Assembly (NCBI RefSeq): GCF_031755915.1
Contig: NC_083388.1
Location: 10,911,001 to 10,975,000 of the forward strand
Source: Ziziphus jujuba
Lineage: Eukaryota; Streptophyta; Magnoliopsida; Rosales; Rhamnaceae
Length of the DNA: 64,000 nt
Direction of reading: 5' to 3'
In this document: positions 22,886-35,514 of the stretch, piece after piece
Layout of the letters: the number at the start of each line of letters is the position of its first letter
How positions within the stretch are numbered: the stretch's first letter is position 1
The notes under the pieces: model-generated
What the model saw: the letters and a program-made list of their open reading frames with translations, nothing else
Database searches by the model: none
What the model was told of the DNA's origin: nothing
Translations under genes and position numbers: made by a program

Positions 22886-24826
22886 GCACCCAGTTTGAGG
22901 CCGGAGAACACTATAACAAAAGAATCTCAATGGGTTTGAAGTTAATCCGGGATTCTGCTGTAACCTTCATGTTTTTTAAATCTGTGAGGGTTGATTTGGA
23001 CTTGGGAGATTTTAGTAAAAATTTTGATCACCAACACACACGTGTTAAAAAGGTGAAAACTTTTTAAAGAATATAAGAAATTATTAATTCTAGTTTGAAA
23101 TCCCTTATGAAAGGGACACCATTTTGTTGGAATGAAAATGCAGAAAGCATTTTGATTTGTCTACTTTTTTGGTTAAAATTTTTGGGTATCCGGTATTTTA
23201 AGAATTGTAATTTTCATAAATTGACTTGAAATTTAGATACTCTGTAATTTTGAAATTAATATGCTAGAAAATTGATTTCTTTCGGAATTTCAACTGGAAT
23301 TGGTATACGACTGGGTATCATTCTCAGAATCCAAGCATTTGTGTTATAACTTCAAATTAAATTTTGGCGAATTTAATCTCAATTAAATTGGGATTTTCTC
23401 TTTCATTCAACAATTAGGTATTTTAATTGAACTGAACGGCCATAGTCAATCAAAGCAATCTGCATCACCGTTGTTTCATTTTCATTTTCATTTTCATCTT
23501 TCTGCCATTGATAAACCTATTCCATGTACCCCATTTCAACCATACCGGTACAATTCAGTGAGTGGTGGTTTGTATGGCCACACGCAATGATTCTGAAAAG
23601 GTAGTGACAAGGGTTTGAAGCAAGACTTCAATGACTGATGGATTGTCTTCCTTCTATTTTTGTTACAAAGTTATAACCATGCCTCTTGCATGGATCTTTA
23701 ATCAAATATAAATTTTGGTGACGAAGATGACTCTTGGTCTTTTTAAATTTTTTATGTATTTTTATTTTATTTATTTGAAAGAGAATTTTGTGCCTTTTAG
23801 AGAACTCAATGAAAACTAATTTGATATTTACCCAAACAATGCGATTGTATTCTTTGTTCATATACATTGGTAGCTAAAGCCATGGCCCATAAGCTTGCAA
23901 TTGACCATCCAATCCAAAATAACTTAAATTTTGTTGATATCGAAGATGATGTTTGTGGTAATTAATAAGTCGCTTCATAATCAGCAACTATTGTTCAAAT
24001 TCTATTAAAAATATTGTATGTTTTAAATGGTCCATTTTTGAAAAATAATGCAAGTCGCTCTTCCTACTTCCATGAATCAAGTATATTTTCTACCCATAAT
24101 ATTGCTAAACATGCCTCATCAAAAAAAAAAAAAAAAAGGGGCCAAATGTGCATTGTTTTTTTTTTATTTTTCTTTTGGTACTACCATTCCAATCAGGAAA
24201 ATATTAATTTTCCTTTCAAAATTTTAATATAAAAGAAAATTAAATTAAAAGCCACAACTAAAATTTGCATAACAGACAACAAAACACAAAACGATCTTTG
24301 AAATTAGCCACCTGGCATTATTATCAGCAACGAGAAATTCACCTTTGGGCATTGCGCAAATAATGTAATAGATTTGGTTATACTTATGCCAAAATGAATC
24401 CCAGTATTGCAAACGCTGAATACGAAAAAATTTTCAGACCAACATGAAAACCCAAATTAAAATCTACGCACCTTTACTTTTGCGTTTCAGACAAAAACTA
24501 CGCATAATAACCAATTTAAATATATATATATATAGAAAAAAAACAGAAAATAAAAGTATAAAATAAAATGAAAAGCCTAAAATTTGGAGAAATTACAGCA
24601 CGAAATTCTTATAAATCTTAGAGAATTGCAATTCAAAGATTGAATTACACCCAAGAAAAAAAAAAAACTATAAAACCACAAAATGATCTAAAAACCTGAA
24701 GATGCTAAATGAACTAGTAATTACAAACAAAACCCAAAAAAAAAAAAACTAATCTTAAAAAAACCCAGGTCCCAAACATTTTTTCCCAGATCTTTCTTGA
24801 CAGCAAGACTTTTAAGCTCAATAACC
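22886..24826. other. Convergent spacer between ECA copy B and histone H4
   Basis: Holds the 3' UTR of ECA copy B at its left and the 3' UTR of H4 (minus strand) at its right. The middle is AT-rich with poly-A runs (24121-24137) and a short TA run near 24520. No gene or clear transposon end was recognised. Confidence 0.55.
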
Positions 24827-25156
<330 letters not shown>

Positions 25157-25353
25157 TCAAAAATCTGAGCGCCAAAAGATAATCAGAAATCGCTAAAAGA
25201 AAAATTCAAAAGAAGAAGACGATGAAGAAATACAAAATAAAGAAAAAAACAGAAACAGTAATTTCAAATACCCTTTTTTCTGAATTTTGCGGAGATTTGG
25301 AACTGAAGACTTCGGTTATGCTTTTTCACAAACCTGCAAACGTTTTCTGGTGG

Positions 25354-25361
25354 TATTTATA
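25354..25361 (-). promoter_or_regulatory. TATA box of histone H4
   Basis: On the minus strand this reads TATAAATA, about 216 bp upstream of the H4 ATG. It leaves room for a leader of roughly 180 bp. Confidence 0.7.
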
Positions 25362-25470
25362 GTTGGAGATTGAGTTTTGGGAATTGGCGTCGATCCGAAT
25401 GTAACTTTGGAGGAGGATTTTAGACCGTCAATGGTATTGAATCAACGGTCCCGATGATCAAGATGTGTGG

Positions 25471-25488
25471 CACGGATCCGTGACGTGG
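25471..25488 (-). promoter_or_regulatory. Histone type I element (hexamer plus reversed octamer)
   Basis: The minus strand reads CCACGTCACGGATCCGTG, a near match to the plant histone type I element CCACGTCANCGATCCGCG, which couples the ACGTCA hexamer to a reversed octamer. This element drives S-phase and meristem expression in known plant H4 and H3 promoters. It lies about 110 bp upstream of the TATA box. A second octamer-like word, CGGATCGACG, reads on the minus strand at about 25388-25397. Confidence 0.8.
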
Positions 25489-28483
25489 AGAAGCTGAGTG
25501 GTAGTTTTTTAGCCCCTTTTTTTTTTTTTTTTTTTGTGTTTCTTTTCCGGAAGGTGTTTTGTTTTTGGAATTTTTTATTTTATTTTATTTTATTTTTTTC
25601 CTTGTGAAAGATTGAGCGGGATGTTTGGCGGGTTACGGAAACCTGTTGGCTCCAAACCCATGTCATTATGAAATCAAACCCAATTTGCGATCCATGTCTT
25701 TCAATTTCTTGGCCCGATTCTTTGGGTTGTATAATTCATGCCCATATCGTGTTCCGAAACCTAATTGCCCTAATCCCCAAGGGAATTAATATTTGTAATG
25801 GAAGGTTGAACTCCAAAAAAGGTATTATAGGCAAAAATAAATAAATAAAATTAAAAACACCTTATATTTTTATTTTTCTCTTTCACTAATACTTTATTTT
25901 TGGAAGCAATACATCTTTTTTTTTTTTTTTTTTTTTGGGATTACAATACAATTCTAATATAAAGGAAAGGCACAAAGGTGACTCGAACACCAACTTTAAG
26001 GGTGTAGGTGTGAAAGACAATACTATTCCACCAATCTTACCAAATCATTAATATAGAGCCAATAAATTTATTTACCAAAATTTAATACCAAATTGTAAAG
26101 ACTTTATTTTATGAGTTAATGCTAGAGTAACCAAATAAATGTATTAAAAGCTGTATTGTCATATGTTAATATTTTATTATTAACATATTATTATAATCTA
26201 GTTATAGATAAGAAAATTCTTTAAAAGATAAATGTTACTAAATATAAGTCAATTAAATATTGATACATGATCCTTAATATATATCTTGGTATATTTATTT
26301 GGTACCTTTAATATTATTAGTATTTTATTAATAAATAAATTTCATTTGTGCTAGGATAATTCCCTAGAGAAATAGTAGTTTATACCATTAGGTTGTCCCT
26401 ACAATGAAAGAGAATAGTGTTAGAGATACGAAATTTTTGTAATCAAATTATATAGCTACATATTAGTGGATGAAATTTTTATGTAAATTGATAAATGTAT
26501 GGATGAACATTTAAATGGATGAGTGAAATTCAACACAAGTCAATAAAACTCAATTTATATATAGTTTTATTATTTGTCCCAATGATGATAATTGTTAATG
26601 GCATCTTTATTATAAGGCAACTATTAATTGGCACTATTTAATTATATATTTTTTGTTTTTGAAATTCTAATTTAAAAAAGCAAATATTTGTTTTTATCAT
26701 AATTTAAATTGCTAAATAGCACATGAATTTGATAATTATCAGCGGTGAAAAATAATATTTTTCATTTATACAATAATAAACCTTGTTTATTTTTAGAGAT
26801 ATTGACACTGGTGCACTTTAAACTACTCACGCTTCGATACTTTGCACCAAATATTTTGTTTTAAAATATTCCGTGCCCTAAACTTTGATTTTCTTTACAT
26901 CATTGCACCTATCTCTTTGTTTATTTATTTTTTATTATTTTTTTTTTTGGGGTCAACTTTTTAACAGATGCGCCACATGGTTTACACAAGTAGCAAAAAC
27001 TGAAAGTATGAAGTGCAATTTTATATAATTTAGGGTGTAAAATATAAAAATTTTAAAATAAAAAATTAACTTAAATACAAAAAATTATTAACTGATACTA
27101 TTACATTTTAAAGAATAAATAAGGACAAATAAAAAATTTGAACATGCTAATAACAAATATTTTTTTTGAAAAAGTAAAAACTTTATAAAAAAAATATAGA
27201 GTAGAAAATCTTATAAGTATCATTTTTCTAAATAAATATAATTAAAAAATACATAAAATAAACAAAACAATATATTTTATAATAATAATTTTCAATTTTT
27301 TAGATTTTATAAATATCTTGTTGCTTCTTTTATGGGTCTTTTCCTTTTATTTAGAAATCTTATAATATGTACAAATTATTATTCAAATTTAATAAAAATA
27401 AAATAGATATTCAAAGAAAAAAAAGACCAATAAAAAATTGAATAAGCATTAAAAAAATCATTTATTTTTTCGAAAAAGTAAATTTTTTTTAAAAAAATAC
27501 ATATTAAAATATCTTAAAAGTATTTTTTAACTAATAAATATAGATATAAAAATACATGTAATAAATAAATTAACATATTTTATAAAAATAATCTTTCAAA
27601 ATTTTCTTTTAAATTTTATAAATACTTGCTTTTTTTTTTTATAAGTCTTTATTTTGTTAAATCTCTATACTATTCAGATTTTTTTATTTTTTTAAAATTA
27701 CATTTTTGTTTTTTAAAAACTTTACTTAAAAAATAATATAATTTAGATTTAATGATATATTAAAATTTTATTTTGAAACAATGAACTTTCTAACTCAATT
27801 TTTAATGCAAACAAATAGTTTAGTGTTTATTTGGTAGAGTTTTTTTTTGGATTAAAAACTTTACTTAAAGGTCAAAAACTTTTTTGTTAAAAAATAAGAA
27901 TATTTGGCAAAAGTTAACAAACCCTTGTTGACCAAATATATAGCTTTTTTAAGCTGTTTTAGAAAAACCTAAATTTTATATTTAAAAAAATTTTTTTTTT
28001 AACTTATATGGAAATTTAATGAGCATTTAATACAACTATTTTAATTTATATGGAAACTCATTAAACATTTAATACAATTTTTTTATTTACAACTAAAAAC
28101 TTATTAATTTTTTAATAATAATTCTTTTTCAAAAAGATCTATATACGCAGACTAAAATTCTATTTTTATTAATTATTCCAAATTAACTCTTAAACGAATA
28201 ACCTAGGATTGACCAGATAAGAGGCTCGTTATAATTATAATTACCCAATCTTCAAGTTTTAAATTATCATATTCAAAAAACAAATAAATGAATTATCTAA
28301 ATCACATGATCATCTTTTTTATGTTTTTTTTTTTTTTTTTCCTTAGATCTTGAAAAGGAGAGAGAACTAATTTTTTTGCACTAAAAACTACAAAGCCACC
28401 CAAAGGAGGAATAAACTACCTTATATATCAATATTTCCATTTCTGGTGGTCAAGAGAGAAAAACAAATACGATAGAAAGTGAA

Positions 28484-28486
<3 letters not shown>

Positions 28487-28536
<50 letters not shown>
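28487..28536. repeat. (AT)n microsatellite
   Basis: About 25 uninterrupted AT units in the large spacer. Likely hypervariable, and long enough to form cruciform structures. Confidence 0.9.
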
Positions 28537-28541
<5 letters not shown>

Positions 28542-30105
28542 TTTTTTGTTTGTTTGTGTAAATAGAGAATAACTTGTTTGTTAATTTTAGGGCGGTTGTT
28601 TTATTCTTAGGTGGGGGCATTGCATTCGTTTATGCCCTCTCGGTTATTTAACTTTTGTTTTCGGAAAATAGAAACAAATTAAATAACATTTTGATGTGGT
28701 ATTAATAATGAGTATGTAAAATTTACTCTTTCTTTTTTCATTAGTAATTAACCTTTTTTCTAATGACCCGTTGTTTAGGAATGACTTTTGTCATCCTTTT
28801 AAGACGTGATTTTATAAGATGTAGGATTAATCACATTTTAATATACGTACTTTAGTAAGATTATACATTGAGTATTTAATTTAAAATATTTTACATTAGA
28901 CTATTAATTTTCAAAATGAGTAGTAAAAAGTTTAAAAATTGAAAAAATTAATTAATTTTTACAATTCATAACGAAAATGAGAAAAAAAAATGGACTAGTT
29001 GATTAATAAGGAAATTTATTAATTTTATCAATTTTTATACTTTTTTATTATTCAATTTGGGAATTGAAGACTTAATGTGAAATAAATTATAATTCCAAAG
29101 TTTAATATGAATATTTTAAATTAGAAAATTTAATACACATTCTAATCAAATTATAGATACTAAAATCAATTAACCTTAAGATTTATTTGACACATAATTA
29201 TCCATTATTTCCTTGCACAAAGTTCCAAATTCAAAAACCCCAATTCCAACATTAAAAAAATAAAACGCATAGTAGTATTATTATTATTATTATTATTTTT
29301 CCCCTTCAGTGGAACTTTTTATGCTGACACCACATGATACCTTTATTTAATTGATGAAAATTCATTGAAATAATGTTAGTTAATTTACATGTCATAGTTA
29401 ACAAAGTTTATGGAATATCATTCTTCTCAAACTTCGAAGTTTGGGATAAAAACTTGATAATGTAGCTTCATGCAACAACTTTTCTTTTTGTGCATGACTA
29501 CAACAAATTCAATATATAGGTACAATATTATTTTATCACTAGCAGCATAATGTTCGTCAGTAAAATTTTTGTCACAAAAAAAGTTGATGATCGTTCATGG
29601 CTAATCATGAAATCTTTTCAAGCCAAGATAATATTTTTCTTTTGTTCCACATCTCATTACATTAGAAATAAAAAAAAAAAAAATGATGAAGTTAATTAGT
29701 TCAAAATAGCGATTTAGGAAAAAAAGAGAAAAAGCATATGAATGTCATAAAACAAAAATTAGAAAATGTTTGAGCCAGTTTTAAACACCTTAAATCATCA
29801 AGGATTGGTTTAAATCGAGCCCCAAATATTGAATTGAAAGTGAGAAGCTGATTGCAATGTAGGAATTATGAGAAACGTGATTTGAGTTAACTTTGAAATT
29901 CTAAGGAATTTCTTGAGACAGTATTCTAAAGTCATATTCCTTGAGCCAAGTTCTAGAAGTTTGACTCGCGGTGGCTTACTCTAAAAGTGAAGTTGAATCA
30001 AATTTGCCAAATAATGGCAAAAATAATAATTTAACACAAATACTAATTCAAATGGAGGCACTAAGAGTTCAATCTTCGATAAGAACTGGGTTCAATAATA
30101 TATAT

Positions 30106-30315
30106 TAAGCTATTGTCGAACATAAATGAGCTGAAAAGATTGATTAAAAAGAATGAAAGTTTAGGTTTGTTGGAAAAGATGTTGTAAACTCTATTCCAGA
30201 TAATATATACAAAAGCTATTTTCCAACACAGTTAGAGTTGAAAATATTGGTTAAAGAGAATGAAAGTTTATGCTTGGTGGAAAAGATATTATAGACCATA
30301 TTCAAAATCATATAA
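30106..30315. repeat. Diverged ~105-bp tandem repeat pair
   Basis: The units begin AAGCTATTGTCGAAC (30106) and AAGCTATTTTCCAAC (30213). Both contain GAATGAAAGTTTA, then GGAAAAGAT, and end before a third AAGCTA at 30316. Identity is moderate, so the duplication is old. No coding content. Confidence 0.7.
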
Positions 30316-31380
30316 AAGCTACAAAATCTCAATTTGAGAGGGTCTTTATGCAAAGACCATATACATAAATTTCATAGCTTAATTTTATTTTACTGGAGGA
30401 TGTCCCCGATATAAGATTTGTACAGAGATTCTACCAGAAACCTCCAAATTATTCTTTTACATTCCACCAACATATGTGAAATCAGTTTTGTACTCATCCT
30501 TATGCAAGATCATAACTCTTTTTCTTAGACCCAACTAAGGTTAATGTTCTTATTTACCCAAAAAAAAAAAAAAAAAAGTAAAAAAAAAAAAAAAAAAAAA
30601 AGCGAAACAGGGTGTCCTATTTATAACAGGATGTAGTCGGTAAATATTACTGCTCCAGTTTTACTTAACTTTGGCGGATCATGTCCAATTCATCATAATT
30701 TTAGTTAATATAAAATTATATTTTTGCACTTTTAGTTTTTACGTTTTCTTTTTCAATTAAACTAAATTTGATTCTTGGGCATTGGAGGAAAAGCGGATAT
30801 AACAGATGGACAAATAATAATTTGGCCACATTTTCCTTTCTTACTTGCCTCCCTTTTTCTTTTTCTTTTTTTTCCCTGTTTTTCTTATTGTCAGATTTTA
30901 TTTTCTATAAAAAAAATAATAACAAGTAGATAAAAAATGATTTATTTGCAACTAGAGAGAGAAGTTGACCAAGAGAATGCAAGCAATAACCTGAATAGGA
31001 AAAATATTCAACATTTTTTTACCTCGTCTAAAATAAATACAAATGCATTCCCAGTGAACTTCAAAACTATTTGGAATGAAAGACGTTTCCAACTCTCTAA
31101 TTAATTATACATGCTCATCGTTCATCATTCCATGTAATTTAAAGAATCTCCCACACACACTAAATAAAAACAGCATGCCATCTTCCCTTGTTTTGGATTT
31201 GGTCACTGAATACAACAGTGCTCAGTCAATATGGAATGTTAAAGAATAGTATGGGTTTGCAATAGAAGTAGATTGATTAGTCATATCGGCTCAGTTTAAT
31301 CTTCCATTTTAAACGGGCCCAAAGATCATTATAGTAAAAGAGAAAAATTTCACAAACATGAACCGAAATGTCACAGCAGA

Positions 31381-33215
31381 AAGCCAGGCATTATTCTACA
31401 GAATTCCAACAGCAGCTTGACAAGGATGCTAAAAAAACCCCTTCTCTCAAAACCCTTCTACAGTATACCAGGGTTGTTCTGTTTCTGTGTTACTGTTTCA
31501 CTGGTGCTGTTATCACCCTATATTAAAGTAAAAAAATATCAGTATGAGAATAAATTTACCATAATTATACAACCTCCTCAACCAACCACTAAAATTACTT
31601 GCCCCCATTAAACTTCTCAACTGGATCTTCCCATTAAACTTCGCATCTGGATCTTACAGGATCCACATGATGAACAGTGTTTGGGGATCAGCAAAGTTTG
31701 ATGGGTCACTGAACAGATTCCCTAAGGGATCTGTGATGAATTTATATCTCACTATTTCTGAATCATTAGGTAACTTAACAAGAGGTTCGTTTGTCGACTT
31801 TGGTCCACCTTTCAGATATCTTTTTGTAGAAGAATTGGAACCGTGCATCATGGCTCCACAGCTGTAGATGAGGTCAAAATCAGTTTGTGCAACTATTCTT
31901 TAATGCATGAAGTTAACAATGGAGGAAAAAAGTTTTGGTTAGGATTTTTGTGTGAGTGCTACTCGTCCGACAAGGAGAGAAAGACCACTGGAACAGAAAT
32001 CATTATATTACCACACCTAGCCGAAATATCCAAGCTCAGTCCAGATGCATCAACAAAAGTTGAACAAAGATTTTTTTAATACACTTGTTGTACAAAACAC
32101 CCAAAAGATTTGATGAAATTAGCTTCAATTTACTCACTTTCCACATGCATGCTTCCTGTATTTAGAAGCCCGGTAAATCATTGCATCTATGTTGTTTGAT
32201 GATGATTCTACATCATTCGGATAAGGTTTCCAGTTCCGTTGATATTTTGAAGCCTAATATGCAAAACATGAACAAAATGTGGGTTGGTCAGCATTTAGAA
32301 GCTTTAACAGTACATATCTCCACTCAGTCTCTACACATGTCTCCACTCAGTCTCAATACTAAATTAAAACGAAATCAACTTAAAAGATCCTCATGCCCAA
32401 CATACCAAGGTTAAGAAGACAGAGATCGGGGATAAGAGGATGATCATCTTTACCATGAGCAACCATGGAGGGCAACCTGATATCCCAGCAGCCTAATTCT
32501 CGAAAACCAGAAAAAATAATGTGCTATGGTGAATATGATATATTACCTTAACATTTGCAAGGTTCATCTACCCCCAAACCACAACTGCAAGATAAGCAAA
32601 TATAACAAAATTTCCTTTCTTTAATTTAAAATAGTATAGAAGATAAATAAATGAAGTAGGTAAATCACCAGCTACATGAACATTGAGAAATTGATATCAA
32701 AATTAGAAAATTAATTGAACATGATAAAAAATACTCCCAATTTACACTACTATCATTAAAACATTCGTAACCGGCAATATTGCAGAGCACATATTATATC
32801 TACCCTCAACACGGTCAAATATTCAGCATGCATTCATGTCTAACCTTGGACTAAAATAACAGCTTTGATTCATTCTCAGTGGCAGTTTTGATTAAGAGAA
32901 GTTTTCTAGCAATCTAATCGGTTATAAATCCAAGATTCTTACTAATTAAAAATAGGGGGCACAAACTAATTGAAAACAGCATTGCTTATTTTCCCTATTA
33001 AAACATTTTGAGAGTTTTCAGTCCAAGTTCAATCACAAAAATCATTTCAAAGAAAATGGGAAAGCAAATGACATACCTAGAGACTGCTTCTTCTTCTTCT
33101 TCTTCTTCTTCTTCTCTGAACATTATGGGCAGCATGTCTGAGAAGGTCCAATTTACTATACATGGATTTTTAGACTTCAAAACCTTCTCTAAAATACTAT
33201 ATAAATCAGGTCCAC
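31381..33215. other. Region downstream of the PPR gene, no gene recognised
   Basis: The short frames at 31640-31870 on both strands resemble no protein I know. The part nearest the PPR stop may be its 3' UTR. A (TTC)n microsatellite sits at 33086-33116; on the minus strand it would read as a run of glutamates, but nothing supports translation. Confidence 0.45.
33086..33116. repeat. (TTC)n microsatellite
   Basis: About ten TTC units downstream of the PPR gene. Confidence 0.9.
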
Positions 33216-33220
33216 CACTA

Positions 33221-33299
33221 CTATCTCCTAAGTTTCTACATATCCTAAGCACCTATATCACTTCCTGCACCTTTCTTTCCTTCTCAGCTTTCTGAAAAT
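33221..33299. repeat. ~78-bp dispersed repeat, downstream copy (holds PPR stop codon)
   Basis: Matches 35023-35100 in the same orientation with about five substitutions and a one-base length difference (AGCTTTCTG here, AGCTTCTG there). The last codons and stop of the PPR gene fall inside this copy. Confidence 0.85.
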
Positions 33300-34604
33300 G
33301 GTGTTGTACGTTGCATTTCTGGGCATAAAACCTTGTTTTATCTTATTCTCCAACAAACGCAATGCTTCTCTTGATCCATAGACACGACATAAACAATGGA
33401 AGTAAATGTTGTATACAGCAACATCTGCACAGCCCTTTGAGATTGCATCAATCAATATCTTATAAGCAACTCTAATCTCCTCTCTTTTCAATAGGCCCCC
33501 CACCAAAGCAGCATATGTGTATGGATTGGGAGAGAGTCCTTTTTGATCAATCAACTCAATGAGCCCAAAAATATCTTCCACACTATCTTTAAGGCAAAGT
33601 GCACGAAGAATTACATTGTATGTGATCAAGTCTGGCTCACATCCTTCCCTCTCCATCTTTGCTAAGAAGTCCAATGCCTCTTTAGTCTTTTCATTATCAC
33701 AGAGACTCTTGATAACTATAGTGTATGTTATAGTATTAGGCTTACAGCCATAACTATGCATTTCATCTAAGCAGCGAACAAGATCTTCCCACAGGCCTTC
33801 TCTACCAAACCCATAAATTAAAGCAGTATAAGAGCAGACATCACAGACAGCACCTTTCTTTTTCATCAATGCCAAAGCAGTATAAGTCTGACCAGACTTA
33901 CAGAGAGCCCACAGAATGGGATTATGCAAATATGCAGCATAAAAAGAACCCTTGACCAGCATATTGGAGTAAACTAAGTACGCCTCTTTAATTTTCCCAA
34001 CTTTGCTAAGTTTTGAAATCAACAAGTTCAAACTAGATTCAGTTGGAATATAGTTCAACCTCAACATAAACTCAAATATGCTAACTGAATCAGCTAAACT
34101 CCCTACTTTAAGAGTTTTCTTCAACAATTTTGACATAAATGTAAAAGATGGCACAAAGCCATTTCGATACATCTCCTCCGTAATAGAATAGCCAACTTTC
34201 AGATAACCATGAGATAGCATCCCATTGAGAAGCGTATTAAAAGTTGATGCATTAGGAGCAAACCCAAACCTTTTCATTACATGATACACCTCATACAAGG
34301 CTTCCAACGATACATTACACGACTTCAAAGAACAATGCATCAAACAGTTATAATCATAGACAGTCGGTTTCCCGAGTGTTAGTGACATGGAATTTAAGGA
34401 TTCAAGAGCTTCTATAAGGTGTCCAGAGGTTGCATAATTTTGCATCCTGTGTTGAAGTTCTTGATAATTACAATCATAGGTATTGCTCCTTTCAATGAAA
34501 TCCTCTATTCTAAAAGCACAGAAGGAATAAAAATTCTTAAAATGATGGACATGCTTGCAAATTCTGTAAAAATACCCAGCTTTAGGAATTGTGCAAAGAG
34601 ACAT
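33258..34604 (-). CDS. P-class pentatricopeptide repeat (PPR) protein
   Basis: Single-exon ORF of 448 residues from a true ATG. PPR proteins bind organelle RNA in a sequence-specific way, each ~35-residue helical hairpin contacting one base. From residue ~80 onward roughly ten tandem motifs can be read, for example TFNTLLNGMLSHGY (121-134), SYTALIYGFGREG (248-260), TYTIVIKSLC (273-282), TYNVILRALC (308-317) and TYAALVGGLL (363-372). Most carry the usual G-[FCL]-x-P[ND] end. There are no E, DYW or SMR domains. The first ~35 residues (MSLCTIPKAGYFYR and on) are basic and hydroxylated, compatible with a mitochondrial or plastid presequence, but which is not decided. The last ~12 residues (basic, ending RRKERCRK) lie in a repeated DNA segment and may be a replaced tail. 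Ortholog not identified. Confidence 0.9.
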   Translation of the reverse strand: MSLCTIPKAGYFYRICKHVHHFKNFYSFCAFRIEDFIERSNTYDCNYQELQHRMQNYATSGHLIEALESLNSMSLTLGKPTVYDYNCLMHCSLKSCNVSLEALYEVYHVMKRFGFAPNASTFNTLLNGMLSHGYLKVGYSITEEMYRNGFVPSFTFMSKLLKKTLKVGSLADSVSIFEFMLRLNYIPTESSLNLLISKLSKVGKIKEAYLVYSNMLVKGSFYAAYLHNPILWALCKSGQTYTALALMKKKGAVCDVCSYTALIYGFGREGLWEDLVRCLDEMHSYGCKPNTITYTIVIKSLCDNEKTKEALDFLAKMEREGCEPDLITYNVILRALCLKDSVEDIFGLIELIDQKGLSPNPYTYAALVGGLLKREEIRVAYKILIDAISKGCADVAVYNIYFHCLCRVYGSREALRLLENKIKQGFMPRNATYNTIFRKLRRKERCRK

Positions 34605-35012
34605 AGCAGGGCAAGGAACGACTCATGCACTGGACCCAAATTCTTGGGAACACCTTGGATATTGTGATAAAACTGCATTAAGTAACTTTCAATAATCTGT
34701 TTGATTGGTGAGAAATCAAAAGAAAACAAACAATTTCAGAATTCCACAGTTGATGCCACTCCAATTTTCAAAAATTGCAACAGAAAAAGAACCTTCTAAA
34801 TGGACTAGCGAAGCATAATATTAGTAACCACAATTCACAGCTGAAACGAGCATTGGGTGCTCCAAAAAAAAAAAAAAAAAAAAAAAAAATTCTAATCTTT
34901 GCTCTTAAAAATTTATTTATTTATTTGTTTTTCCATTTAAAATTTTCTCGGAAAAAGAGGACAGCATAGAGCTTTGCCACCATAAAGCCAACACATTTTT
35001 CATACCTCTAAG

Positions 35013-35102
35013 AGCTTTGCCACTGTCTCCTAAGTTTCTACATTTCCTAAGCATCTCTATCACTTCCTGCACCTTTCTTTCCTTCTCAGCTTCTGAAAAC
35101 AT
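35013..35102 (-). other. Short upstream ORF / repeat exon-like segment 5' of the PPR gene
   Basis: On the minus strand an ATG at 35102, preceded by a purine-rich AAGAAGAAG, opens a charged peptide starting MFSEAEKERKVQEVIEM. After about 30 codons comes GAG/GTATGA, a plausible splice donor at about 35012; unspliced, the frame continues to 34917. It is the upstream copy of the ~78-bp repeat. A leader beginning near 35510 (AGGGTTCTGCG on the minus strand, then CAG/GTAAAG at about 35475) suggests that PPR-gene transcription starts above it, which would make this a uORF or leader exon. No family recognised. Confidence 0.4.
35023..35100. repeat. ~78-bp dispersed repeat, upstream copy
   Basis: Partner of 33221-33299, about 1.8 kb away and in direct orientation, so that the pair brackets the PPR gene. 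Confidence 0.85.
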
Positions 35103-35514
35103 CTTCTTCTTCTTAAGTTTGCTTCAACTATACATAAACCCAAACAAAAATTCAGCTACAGAATATCCCTTATTCTAAGAAACAAAAACGACAAGCACAC
35201 ATATAGGTAACTGGATACAAAAAATAGGCTTAAAATCAAAATAATAAATCTAAAAATACATATCGCAAACAAATCAGATAGCAAAGGGAAAATTCGAAAA
35301 TCCAAATCAAAATCCAAAAAGTAAATCCCTAAAATAAAAAAAACACACGTACATAACAATAAAACATGGTTTCGAACAGAAAATCCTACAAATAAATAAA
35401 ATTAAAAGGCATTAAACAAAAGAATAAAGAAAGAAAGAAAGAAGAATCGTTATCATCATCGAAGCTTAACTTTACCTGCACACCTGCCGAATTCGCAGAA
35501 CCCTAAACAAAAAT

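Larger units (their letters stand above)
25500..31380. other. AT-rich spacer, no gene recognised
   Basis: Nearly 6 kb with no credible coding region on either strand. It contains long homopolymer runs (25508-25535, 25917-25936, 28325-28340, 30559-30601), a long (AT)n tract at about 28487-28536, and a (TTA)n tract at 29277-29295. A diverged tandem pair lies at 30106-30315. The stretch near 29501-29580 (ACTACAACAAA, CGTCAGTAAAA) faintly resembles CACTA-element ends, but I could not define both termini. Confidence 0.55.

Noticed and set aside
27820..28200. Possible MITE from TTTATTTGGTAGAG-type text
   Set aside because: No convincing inverted partner or target duplication.
29501..29600. Possible CACTA-type transposon terminus
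   Set aside because: The ACTACAACAAA-like start is imperfect, and no matching opposite end or 3-bp target duplication could be found.
31654..31867. Overlapping 65-66 residue ORFs on both strands
   Set aside because: No recognisable motif on either strand and no splice context; probably chance.
32998..33252. Glutamate-rich minus-strand ORF
   Set aside because: Produced by the (TTC)n microsatellite; it continues the repeat segment but has no supporting homology.
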